Below are positions 1 through 6,793 of a DNA stretch of 9,894 nt, piece after piece. A program made the position numbers and the translations under genes. A model generated the notes under the pieces. That model was not told where the DNA came from and did no database searches. It worked only from the letters and a program-made list of their open reading frames with translations. Source of the stretch: an uncultured Clostridia bacterium (GTDB taxonomy: Bacteria; Bacillota; Clostridia; TANB77; CAG-508). Location: contig CALXJN010000108.1 in assembly GCA_944388635.1 (NCBI GenBank), positions 1 through 9,894 of the forward strand, given 5' to 3'. Within the stretch, counting starts at the first letter, position 1; each line of letters starts with the position of its first letter.

Positions 1-386
1 CTTTTATCATAAAGCTTTTTACCCTTACCAATTCCAAGTTCTATTTTAACTTTATTATTTTTTAAATACAAACTAACAGGAACAAGAGAATATCCCTTTT
101 GTTGAATCATTCCAATTAATTTATTAATTTCACGCCTATTAAGTAATAATTTCCTAGTACGCAAAGGATCTTTATTTTGTATATTTCCATGCTCATATGG
201 GCTAATATGCATACCATAAATAAAAGCTTCACCATTTTTTATAATAGCGTAGCTATCTTTTAAGTTAACTTTCCCATTTCTGATAGATTTAATTTCAGTA
301 CCTGTTAAAACAAGGCCTGCTTCTATTGTATCGATAATATCATAATTATGTCTTGCAACTGAATTTTTAACATTTAAGCTAGACAT
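1..386 (-). CDS. smpB: SsrA-binding protein SmpB, 5' part only (cut by window edge)
   Basis: SmpB binds tmRNA (SsrA) and delivers it to stalled ribosomes for trans-translation in the cytoplasm. The visible 128 codons begin MSSLNVKNSVARHNYDI and contain the family motifs GLVLTGTEIKSIRNGK (near residue 25), YGMHISPYEHGN (near 58), RTRKLLLNRREINKL (near 76) and the basic IGKGKKLYDKR stretch at the edge. SmpB proteins are usually about 150-155 residues, so roughly 25 C-terminal residues, including the tail that enters the mRNA channel, lie outside the window. The ATG at 386-384 is supported by GGAGGA at 394-399 (minus strand), 7 bases upstream. It is transcribed divergently from the yvcK-like gene. 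No in-frame CGG is seen in the visible part; Arg is AGA, AGG or CGT. The rescue role is notable in a genome that appears to have an unusually decoded codon, but that link is inference. Confidence 0.96.
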   Translation of the reverse strand, partial: MSSLNVKNSVARHNYDIIDTIEAGLVLTGTEIKSIRNGKVNLKDSYAIIKNGEAFIYGMHISPYEHGNIQNKDPLRTRKLLLNRREINKLIGMIQQKGYSLVPVSLYLKNNKVKIELGIGKGKKLYDK

Positions 387-420
387 TACAAATTCCTCCA
401 AACTCGCTAAATATATATAA

Positions 421-449
421 ATTATAGCATCTTGGCAAAAAGAAGTAAA
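421..449 (-). promoter_or_regulatory. Putative smpB promoter
   Basis: On the minus strand TTTACT (449-444) is followed by a 17-base spacer and a perfect TATAAT (426-421), about 35 bases before the smpB start codon. It fits a housekeeping sigma-A promoter and has the same -35 hexamer as two other promoters in this window. Confidence 0.6.
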
Positions 450-603
450 GAAAAAGAATAAATTTTGATAGAATTAATTTCTAAAAGAAAAAATATTAAT
501 GATATAACTTTAAAAAACATATTTGTATTAAATTTTTGAATATATGGCAAACTTAGCATTACAAGTTTAATACTTATTTTTGTGATATTTTTTTAATATT
601 TTA

Positions 604-632
604 TTTACTAAAAACACATTCAATGATATAAT
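604..632 (+). promoter_or_regulatory. Putative promoter of the yvcK-like/debranching/ruvC/holA run
   Basis: TTTACT (604-609), a 17-base spacer and a perfect TATAAT (627-632) lie 44 bases upstream of the ATG at 677. The ribosome-binding site is probably AAGGA at 661-665. The rest of the 387-676 intergenic region is AT-rich, and apart from this and the divergent smpB promoter I see nothing in it. Confidence 0.6.
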
Positions 633-676
633 ATACAAATGGAAATATAGTACAAGACGGAAGGATGATATAGTAT

Positions 677-2192
677 ATGAAAGGATTATTAAAATGGTTT
701 AAATCTGGGACAAGAATGAAAAGATGGATGTTTGTTATACTTGTCGGAGTTATACTTTTATGTTATGGTATTGCGACAATAATCGACATGAAAGAAATCT
801 CAGTTTTAAATTTTATATTAATAATTGTATTATCAGTCATAGGCTTTATGTTAGTAGTTGTTGGAATAATATATAGTCAAAAGAGGGTACTAGAATTATT
901 AATAGAAAATACAGATGATAGAATATCAGATAATAATAAAGATGTAAATGTAAAATCATTAATATTTAATAAAAAAGTGTATGACGAAGGACCTAAAATA
1001 GTTGTAATAGGTGGAGGCTCTGGATTAAATACTGTTTTAAGAGGAATGAAGGAATATACAAATAATCTAACAGCCATTGTTGAAATGTCAGAATATGACA
1101 ATGCTAAAAAGAGAGAGCAAAATTTAATGCCAATAAAAGATGTAAAAGAAAGCATAATTGCCCTATCAAAAAATGAAGATGAAATGAGAAAACTTTTAAA
1201 TTTACAATTACAAACCGGAATGGATTTTACTGACTTATTTGTTTCAGCAATGCAAGAAATAAATCATGAAGGCTCAAAATTTATAGAAAACATATCAGAA
1301 GTATTAAATATAACAGGCAAAATTCTACCTGTGACTCTAGATAAAATGAATGTGTGTGCAGAGTTAGACGACCGGAACATTAATAGAAGAAAAAAATAAA
1401 ATTGCAGAAACATCATTAGAAAAAATATCAAAAATAAACAGAGTGTTTATCGCACCTTCAAACGCAAGACCAGCTCCGGGCGTATTAGAAGCTATAACAG
1501 AGGCTGATGCAATAATAATAGGCCCAGGAAATTTATTTACTGATGTAATACCAAATTTATTAATAAAAAATATTTCAAAAACGATAAAAGAAAGCAAAGC
1601 AATAAAAATATATATTGGAAATATAATGACAAAACCAGGCGAGACAGATGATTTTTCACTATCAGATCATATAAAAGCAATATTTGAACATGCAAATAAT
1701 AAAATAATAGATTATTGTATATATGATACAGGAGAAGTTGTCCCAGAGTTTGTAAGAAGGTATAACAAAGACGGAGCAGATTTAGTTGAACAAGACATAC
1801 AAAAGTGCAAAGAATTAGGAATTAAATTGATACCGAAAGATTTTTCTTGCATAGAGAATGAAGTAGTAAGACATGATCCAATAAATGTTGCAGATTCAAT
1901 AATAGAATTAATATGTGACGACTTGAAGTTTAAAGATATGCAAAATAATCCTAAATATGTAAAAATGAATACAAAGCTAAAAACAAATAATGAAAAAAGA
2001 AAAAAACAAACAAAAATTAAGAACAAAGCAAAAAGAGCACAAAATAAAGTAAATAAAAAAGCGAGAAGAATGGATGACAGAAAGAAAAGCAAGTTTAGTT
2101 CTAAATATAATGAAAGGATAAAATCAATAAAAACAAGCGAAGAGCATAGACAAGAAAATATAAGAATGCTAGAAGAAGACGAAGAAGATTAA
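677..2192 (+). CDS. Membrane-anchored YvcK/GlmR (CofD-like) family protein, read with a +1 shift at CGG 1373
   Basis: YvcK/GlmR proteins (YvcK_CofD_like) bind UDP-sugars and support cell-envelope synthesis and growth on gluconeogenic carbon. Frame 0 runs 677-1372 (232 codons). It would stop at 1397-1399, but from GGA at 1374 the next frame continues the same protein to 2192, giving 504 residues. Two hydrophobic segments (about residues 17-36 and 43-66) anchor it. The Rossmann glycine motif VVIGGGSGL is at 109-117, and KILPVTLDKMNVCAELDD leads to the shift at residue 233, giving the family's 'DG' followed by TLIEEKNKI. Further family blocks are VFIAPSNARPAPG, IIIGPGNLFTDVIPNLL (near 280) and NIMTKPGETDDFSLSDH. 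Two features are odd. The canonical 'ADDGGSSG' block is replaced by EMSEYDNAKKRE (about 136-147). A lysine-rich tail (429-504) extends the usual core of about 320 residues. Neither rapZ nor whiA, the usual neighbours, is beside it. It could be a diverged paralogue and not the primary GlmR. Confidence 0.85.
1370..1376 (+). other. +1 frameshift site 1: GAC CGG A in the yvcK-like gene
   Basis: The zero frame reads GAC GAC CGG AAC and reaches TAA at 1397. Skipping C1373 gives GAC GAC GGA ACA TTA, i.e. D-D-G-T-L. This restores the YvcK family pattern in which 'DGT' precedes 'I.GE'. Homology on both sides is uninterrupted once one base is skipped. Confidence 0.88.
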
Positions 2193-2208
2193 AATTTAGG
2201 AGGAACAT

Positions 2209-4239
2209 ATGAAAAAGATAGGAAAAGAAGGATTAAACCTTGAAAATGCTTTAAAAAAAGAATGGCTTATAACGAATGGATTAGGAGGATATGCCTCATC
2301 AACAATAATAGGATGTAATACAAGAAAGTATCATGGGCTTTTGATTGCACCATTTGTTGCCCCAGGAAGAAGAAGATTAATACTTTCAAAAGTAGATGAA
2401 AGTATAGAAATTGATGGGGTTAAGCATAATTTATATACCAATATGGCAAATAACTATATCTCAGACGGTTATAAATATGAAGAAAGCTTTGAAAAAGACT
2501 ATATACCAATTTTTACATACAATGTTGAGGGAATAGAGATTAAGAAATTAATTTGCATGGAACATGGAAAAAACACAGTGTGCATATTATACAGGATAAA
2601 GACGAATGACAAAAAAGCAAAATTAACATTAGCACCTGTTATGAATAATAGAGACTTTCACCAAATGAATACTAATCATATATTCAAAGTAAAACAAAAA
2701 GTAAATAAGCAAAAGGTTGTAATAATATTAGACGACCAAGCTGAAAATCCTATCTATCTAAATACAAATGATGGAAGATACATAGAACATTATTCTGATA
2801 TGTTTTATAATATGTATTACTTAGAAGAAGAAAAAAGAGGATTTTATCCTGAAGAAAATTTGGTCGTACCAGGAAGATACGAAATTGATTTAGAAGAAAA
2901 TGAGGAGAGAGAAGTATCTTTCGTATGTTCATTAGAGGATAACATAGATGAACTAGATGTAAAAAAAGTAATAAATGATGAAATTATAAGGATAAGAAAA
3001 CAAGTAATAAGTTCAGGACTCTATGATTTAAAACAAGAAGGAAGATACAACGATAGATATAAAGAATTAATACAAGAATATATTGTTGCAACAGATAATT
3101 TTATAGTATTTAGACCTAATTTTAGACTACATACAATAATTGCGGGATATCCATGGTTCTTAGATTGGGCAAGAGACTCACTTATATCATTTGAAGGGTT
3201 ATTATTAATACCAAAGAGATATGAAATCGCAAAAGAAGTAATACTTACACTTGTAAGAGATATAAAATTTGGCTTGGTGCCAAATGGATATTCAGGATTT
3301 GACTTAAGACCATTATACAATAGCAGTGATGCTTCACTTCTATTATTTGAAGCTATATATAAATTTTATAAATATACAAACAATTTAACATTTATAAAAG
3401 GAATATATGCAAGGTTAAAAGCAATTATAAAAGCATACGCAGAAGGCATAGATATAGAAGATAATAACATATACTTAGATGAGGATAATTTAATTGTTGC
3501 AGGAACACCAAGCACACAAAATACATGGATGGATGCAAAATATGGAAATATCGCATTTACGCCAAGAAATGGTAAAGCAGTTGAGATAAATGCACTCTGG
3601 TATAATGCTTTAAGAATTATGCAAGAGTTTGCAGGTTTATGCAATGATAGAGAAGAAATAAATAGCTATAAAGATATGGCTGAATTTACTCAAATATCAT
3701 TTAATAATAAATTTTACAATAAAAAGAGAAAATGTTTATACGATGTAATTGGTGATAGTAAAATAAGACCAAATCAACTATTTAGCTTATCTTTAAGTTA
3801 TCCAGTAATAGAACCAGATAGTGAAATTGCAAGAAACATAATAAATGTTGTAGATAAAAAATTGCTTACATCACATGGTTTAAGAACTCTTGCAAAGGGA
3901 GAGCCAGGATATGTTGATGTTTATGAAGGAGATGCTTTCAAAAGGGATGCAAGTTATCATCAAGGACCAGCTTGGCCATGGCTTTTAGGACTTTACTACG
4001 ATGCATTAAAGAATATGATTAAAGTAGAAACAAACAAAGCAAGAAAAACTGCACTTTCAAATAAATTAGAAAAATTTTGTCAAACTACACAAGATAACTT
4101 TTTAGTAGCAGTTGATAGTGACGGAATAATTGGCAGCATAGGGGAAATTTATGATACAAAAGAGCCTTTTGCATCAAAAGGAGCACCAGCACAAGCTTGG
4201 AGTGTTGCTGAAGTTGCTAGAATAATATTAAGGAAATAG
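2209..4239 (+). CDS. Glycogen debranching enzyme-type amylo-alpha-1,6-glucosidase
   Basis: The protein is predicted to hydrolyse alpha-1,6 branch glucose in glycogen or related alpha-glucans, in the cytoplasm since no signal peptide is seen. The N-terminal GDE-N-like beta domain (about 10-270) carries EWLITNGLGGYASST and TRKYHGLLIA. The C-terminal (alpha/alpha)6 GDE-C domain (about 290-670) has the family blocks PWFLDWARDS (315-324), YNSSDAS (370-376), TPRNGKAVEIN (451-461) and HQGPAWPW (584-591). At 676 residues it has the usual length of bacterial stand-alone GDE proteins, and the frame is intact. AGGAGGA at 2198-2204 sits 4 bases before the ATG, and the gene begins 16 bases after the yvcK-like stop, so the two are probably cotranscribed. 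Across 676 codons there is no CGG codon. CGG occurs only out of frame (2466, 4122, both inside GAC-GGN pairs). Specificity for glycogen over other alpha-glucans cannot be read from the sequence. Confidence 0.9.
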   Translation: MKKIGKEGLNLENALKKEWLITNGLGGYASSTIIGCNTRKYHGLLIAPFVAPGRRRLILSKVDESIEIDGVKHNLYTNMANNYISDGYKYEESFEKDYIPIFTYNVEGIEIKKLICMEHGKNTVCILYRIKTNDKKAKLTLAPVMNNRDFHQMNTNHIFKVKQKVNKQKVVIILDDQAENPIYLNTNDGRYIEHYSDMFYNMYYLEEEKRGFYPEENLVVPGRYEIDLEENEEREVSFVCSLEDNIDELDVKKVINDEIIRIRKQVISSGLYDLKQEGRYNDRYKELIQEYIVATDNFIVFRPNFRLHTIIAGYPWFLDWARDSLISFEGLLLIPKRYEIAKEVILTLVRDIKFGLVPNGYSGFDLRPLYNSSDASLLLFEAIYKFYKYTNNLTFIKGIYARLKAIIKAYAEGIDIEDNNIYLDEDNLIVAGTPSTQNTWMDAKYGNIAFTPRNGKAVEINALWYNALRIMQEFAGLCNDREEINSYKDMAEFTQISFNNKFYNKKRKCLYDVIGDSKIRPNQLFSLSLSYPVIEPDSEIARNIINVVDKKLLTSHGLRTLAKGEPGYVDVYEGDAFKRDASYHQGPAWPWLLGLYYDALKNMIKVETNKARKTALSNKLEKFCQTTQDNFLVAVDSDGIIGSIGEIYDTKEPFASKGAPAQAWSVAEVARIILRK

Positions 4240-4242
4240 AAA

Positions 4243-4729
4243 ATGAGAATTTTAGGCATTGATCCAGGTTATGGAATAACACGGATATAGTATAATAGAT
4301 TATACAGGAAATAAATTTAAATTAATGGCAAGTGGGGCAATAAAGACATCTTCTAAGATGTCTTTCCCACTTAGATTATCAGAAATATTTACAGACTTAA
4401 ATCATATAATAGATGAATATTCTCCAGATGCAATATCTGTTGAAGAATTATTTTTTAACAATAATGTAAAAACCGCAATAGATGTTGCACAAGCAAGAGG
4501 GGTTATATTAGTTGTAGGTTGTCAAAGAGGCATACCAACTTATGAATATACACCACTTCAAGTAAAACAAGCAGTTGTAGGTTACGGTAGAGCAGACAAA
4601 ATACAAGTACAAAAAATGGTAAAGACAATATTAAATGTAGAACAATTACCAAAGTTAGACGATATTACAGATAGTATGGCTATTGCAATTTGCCATGCGC
4701 ATTCAGCTAAATTTGCAGAAAAGTTGTAG
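4243..4729 (+). CDS. ruvC: Holliday junction endonuclease RuvC, read with a +1 shift at CGG 4282
   Basis: RuvC resolves Holliday junctions with RuvAB during recombination and fork repair. The ATG at 4243 has AAGGA at 4230-4234, inside the end of the preceding gene, 8 bases upstream. Frame 0 gives only MRILGIDPGYGIT, then CGG ATA TAG. Skipping C4282 gives ITGYSIIDY and continues to 4729, making 161 residues, normal for RuvC. All four catalytic acids are present: D7 in GIDPG, E67 in VEELFF, and D140 and D143 in DDITDS, with the expected spacing to AIAICHAH. The first lies before the shift and the other three after it, so active enzyme requires the shift. Starting at the internal ATG 4325 would lose D7. 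It lies 3 bases after the debranching gene and 11 before holA. ruvA and ruvB are not in the window. A strong hairpin lies in its coding sequence at 4330-4372. Confidence 0.95.
4279..4285 (+). other. +1 frameshift site 2: ACA CGG A in ruvC
   Basis: After 13 codons the zero frame reads ACA CGG ATA TAG and stops at 4288-4290. Skipping C4282 gives ACA GGA TAT AGT (T-G-Y-S), matching the conserved 'TGYG' that follows GIDPG in RuvC. No other single-base change nearby is needed. Confidence 0.93.
4330..4372 (+). repeat. Long inverted repeat (hairpin) inside ruvC
   Basis: AAGTGGG (4330-4336) pairs with CCCACTT (4366-4372), and AAAGACATCTT (4342-4352) pairs with AAGATGTCTTT (4355-4365). The arms are perfect, with a 5-base bulge (GCAAT) on the 5' side and a very short loop. 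It encodes about residues 29-44 of RuvC, a part of the family with little constraint, and starts 45 bases after the CGG shift codon. No T-run follows, so it is not an intrinsic terminator. Confidence 0.8.
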
Positions 4730-4740
4730 AAAGGCAAGAT

Positions 4741-5765
4741 ATGACACAAGAAGCATTAGAAAAAGAGTTAAAAGAAGAAAAATTGAAAAGCATATATCTT
4801 TTATATGGAGAAGAAGTATATCTTTTAGAAACAGATGTAAAAAAGATTAAAAAAATTTTCGGAGAAAAAGTTACTCGGAATAAATTATATAGAATTAGAT
4901 GAAGAAAACATCGGGAATCTTATTCAAGAATTAGAAACACCTTGCTTCGGGTATGAAAAGAAATTAATAATTGTAAAAAATTCTAATTTATTTAAAAAAG
5001 AAACTAAGAAAAAATCATCTGGAACAAAAGAACTAAGAGAAAAATTAGAAAAATACTTAAAAGAGAATATTGAAGATATAAATGAAAGAATAGTATTAGT
5101 ATTTATAGAAGACAGTGTAGAAAAATTAAATATAACCAAAACAATTGAAAATTTAGGTGGCATATTATGTGAATTTGAACTTCAAAAGCCCATAGCATTA
5201 GAAAAAAGGCTTACGGCAATTTGCACTGCATATAAAGTAAAGGCAGAACCAGGAGTAATTAAATTTTTGATTGAGACATCTGGAACAAGTATGCAAGAAT
5301 TGATAAATGAAATTAGAAAACTTATCGAATATGTACGGAGAAAATGGAACAATAACTAAAAAAGATGTAGAAGCCTTAGCAATAAAAACACTAGACAGCA
5401 ATATATTTGATTTAACAGATAATTTAGGAAAGAAAAATATACAAAAATCATTAGAAATACTTAATGAACTTTTATATTTAAAAGAACCTATACAAAAAAT
5501 TTTAATAACATTATATAACCATTTCAAAAAATTATATATAGTAAAACTTTCAGAAAAGTATAATAGAGATTTAGCAGAAGCAATGAACTTAAAACCAAAT
5601 CAAGCATTTCTATTAAGTAAGTACAGAACACAAGCTAAGTATTTTACAGAAAAAGAAATAAGAAATATATTAGATGATATGATAAAGCTAGATACTAATT
5701 ATAAAAATGGCCTTATTGATGTGAATGTGGGAGTTGAAGCAATTCTTTGTAATTACTGTAGTTAA
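4741..5765 (+). CDS. holA: DNA polymerase III delta subunit HolA, read with two +1 shifts (CGG 4876 and CGG 5336)
   Basis: HolA is the delta subunit of the clamp loader, which opens the beta clamp and loads it on primed DNA. The ATG at 4741 has AAAGG at 4730-4734, 6 bases upstream. The N-terminus, with KSIYLLYGEEVYLLE, is typical. Frame 0 covers 45 codons to T45 and would stop at 4900-4902. From GGA 4877 the next frame gives INYIELDEEN and continues for 153 codons, through ETPCFGYEKKLIIVKN and ELINEIRKLIEYV. From GGA 5337 the third frame gives GENGTITKKDVEAL and NIFDLTDNLGKKN and ends at 5765. The total is 340 residues, the usual length of HolA. The GENGTIT...DVEAL block after the second site is a standard delta-subunit junction (compare 'yvg..g.It.edVe.l'). 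It is the last gene of the tightly spaced run. HolA is normally essential, so decay is unlikely. Confidence 0.9.
4873..4879 (+). other. +1 frameshift site 3: ACT CGG A in holA
   Basis: The zero frame reads ACT CGG AAT AAA and ends at TGA 4900-4902. Skipping C4876 gives ACT GGA ATA AAT (T-G-I-N) and opens a 153-codon frame with HolA sequence. CGG at 4860, 4912 and 4948 nearby are all out of frame (TTC-GGA, ATC-GGG, TTC-GGG) and are read normally. Confidence 0.87.
5333..5339 (+). other. +1 frameshift site 4: GTA CGG A in holA
   Basis: The frame opened by site 3 reads TAT GTA CGG AGA and stops at TAA 5357-5359. Skipping C5336 gives TAT GTA GGA GAA AAT GGA (Y-V-G-E-N-G), the usual glycine before the 'It.edVe' block of the delta subunit, and the frame continues to 5765. 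Confidence 0.9.
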
Positions 5766-5819
5766 ATCCTTAGTCCCAAACGACCGGAAATATTTCATAT
5801 TATATACATAAAAAACTTT

Positions 5820-5855
5820 CTTTTTTAAAATAATATTAAAAAAGGAGGCTTTTTT
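5820..5855 (+). promoter_or_regulatory. gpr leader: alternative hairpins around the ribosome-binding site
   Basis: Three complementary blocks precede gpr: CTTTTTT (5820-5826), AAAAAAG (5838-5844) and CTTTTTT (5849-5855). The middle block can pair upstream (9 bp with the flanking AA/TT, stem 5820-5828/5836-5844) or downstream (7 bp, leaving GAGG as a tetraloop). The Shine-Dalgarno AAGGAGG is 5842-5848 and the ATG is 5857, so both folds overlap the ribosome-binding site. The pairing is nearly all A-U, so stability is modest and a regulatory role is only a possibility. Confidence 0.35.
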
Positions 5856-5856
5856 T

Positions 5857-6793
5857 ATGTATAATTTTAGGACTGATTTGGCTTTAGAGAGAAGAGAATT
5901 GCTTGGAAGATTAGAAAAAAGTGGAGAAAATCTTGACGGAATAGAAGTTGAGGAAAAAGAAGTAAATGATAAAATAAAGGTATCAAGAGTAAAAATTACA
6001 AACGAAAGCGGAGAAAACTTAATAGGTAAGCCTAAAGGCTCATATATTACTATTGATGTGAAAAAATTGAAAATTGCGACAGAAGAAGAAATTGAAAATG
6101 CAGCTAATATTTTATCAGAAGAATTAAAAAAGCTTGTAGATATTCATATAAAATCAATGGAGGATGTTTTAGTTGTGGGGCTTGGAAATGAGTATATAAC
6201 TCCAGATTCACTAGGTCCTAAGGTAATTGCGAATATTGAGATAACAAGGCATGTAATAAAATATTTACCAGAATATGTAGAAGAAGGTACAAGACCAATA
6301 AGTGCTATATCTCCAGGAGTGCTTGGAACAACCGGAATAGAAACACAAGAAGTATTAGAAGGTATTGTAGAAAAGGTAAAACCGAAACTTATTATAGTGA
6401 TAGATGCTTTAGCCTCAAGAAGTATAGAAAGAATTAGTAGCACTATACAATTATCAGATACTGGGATAGTTCCAGGAGCTGGAGTTCGGGAATACAAGAA
6501 AAGAGCTAAGCATAAACACTTTAGGAGTTCCAGTTGTAGCAATTGGTATACCAACAGTTGTTGAAAGTGCAGTTTTAGTAAATGAAGCTCTTGATTTATT
6601 TATAGAAAAACTTCAAAATGAGGCAAGATCAAATAACTATTTAAATGAGTTAAAAGAAAAAGACAATTATGATGAGATTAAAGAAGCTTTAAACCCAGGA
6701 GATTACAACATGATAGTAACACCAAAAGAAATAGATGAACTTATAAATAATATGACAAAAATAGTTGCAATAGGGATTAATAATGCATTATAA
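5857..6793 (+). CDS. gpr: Germination protease Gpr (family A25), read with a +1 shift at CGG 6487
   Basis: Gpr is the spore endoprotease that starts degradation of small acid-soluble proteins during germination; its presence marks an endospore former. The ATG at 5857 follows AAGGAGG (5842-5848) by 8 bases. The N-terminus MYNFRTDLALERRELLG includes the TDLA.E region of the propeptide. The two aspartates corresponding to those implicated in catalysis in the Bacillus enzyme are D117 (TPDSLGP, after VVGLGNEY) and D183 (IVIDALASRS). ISPGVLGTTGIET is also typical. Frame 0 runs 210 codons to PGAGV, then CGG, and would continue with unrelated sequence to TGA 6564. Skipping C6487 gives GNTRKELSINTLGVPVVAIGIPTVV and continues to 6793, making 311 residues, close to clostridial Gpr. 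Its last 6 bases overlap the end of the convergent traX gene. It lies 91 bases after holA and may have its own forespore promoter, though I could not identify one. Confidence 0.95.
6484..6490 (+). other. +1 frameshift site 5: GTT CGG G in gpr
   Basis: The zero frame reads GGA GTT CGG GAA TAC. Skipping C6487 gives GGA GTT GGG AAT ACA AGA AAA GAG (G-V-G-N-T-R-K-E), matching the strongly conserved 'GVGN.RKE' of Gpr. This is the only one of the five sites with G, not A, after CGG, so the glycine codon is GGG. Confidence 0.94.

Noticed and set aside
5785..5802. CGG at 5785 as a further shift site, and CATATTA at 5796 as a sporulation sigma -10 for gpr
   Set aside because: CGG 5785 is between holA and gpr, outside any reading frame. 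CATATTA fits a sigma-G/F -10, but I found no matching -35 at the right distance, so it is too weak to call.
1373..6487. Ordinary homopolymer length errors as the cause of the frame breaks
   Set aside because: In four of five sites the extra C is not next to another C, so it is not a run-length error, while long A and T runs in the same genes are in frame. A motif-specific artefact remains possible and is stated as the main alternative.
6481..6490. prfB-like frameshift driven by a Shine-Dalgarno sequence upstream of the shift codon
   Set aside because: GGAG lies just before the gpr site, but no SD-like sequence at a fixed distance is shared by the other sites, and none shifts at a stop codon.
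6144..6554. Minus-strand ORF of 136 codons antisense to gpr
   Set aside because: It is a shadow of conserved gpr sequence, with no ribosome-binding site and no recognisable family. The same holds for the other antisense ORFs over the yvcK-like gene, the debranching gene and holA.
677..6793. Annotating the yvcK-like gene, ruvC, holA and gpr as pseudogenes or as separate short genes
   Set aside because: All five breaks are the same event at the same codon, flanking sequence is well conserved, key residues and normal lengths are kept, and three of the genes are core functions. Random decay would give varied indels and stops.
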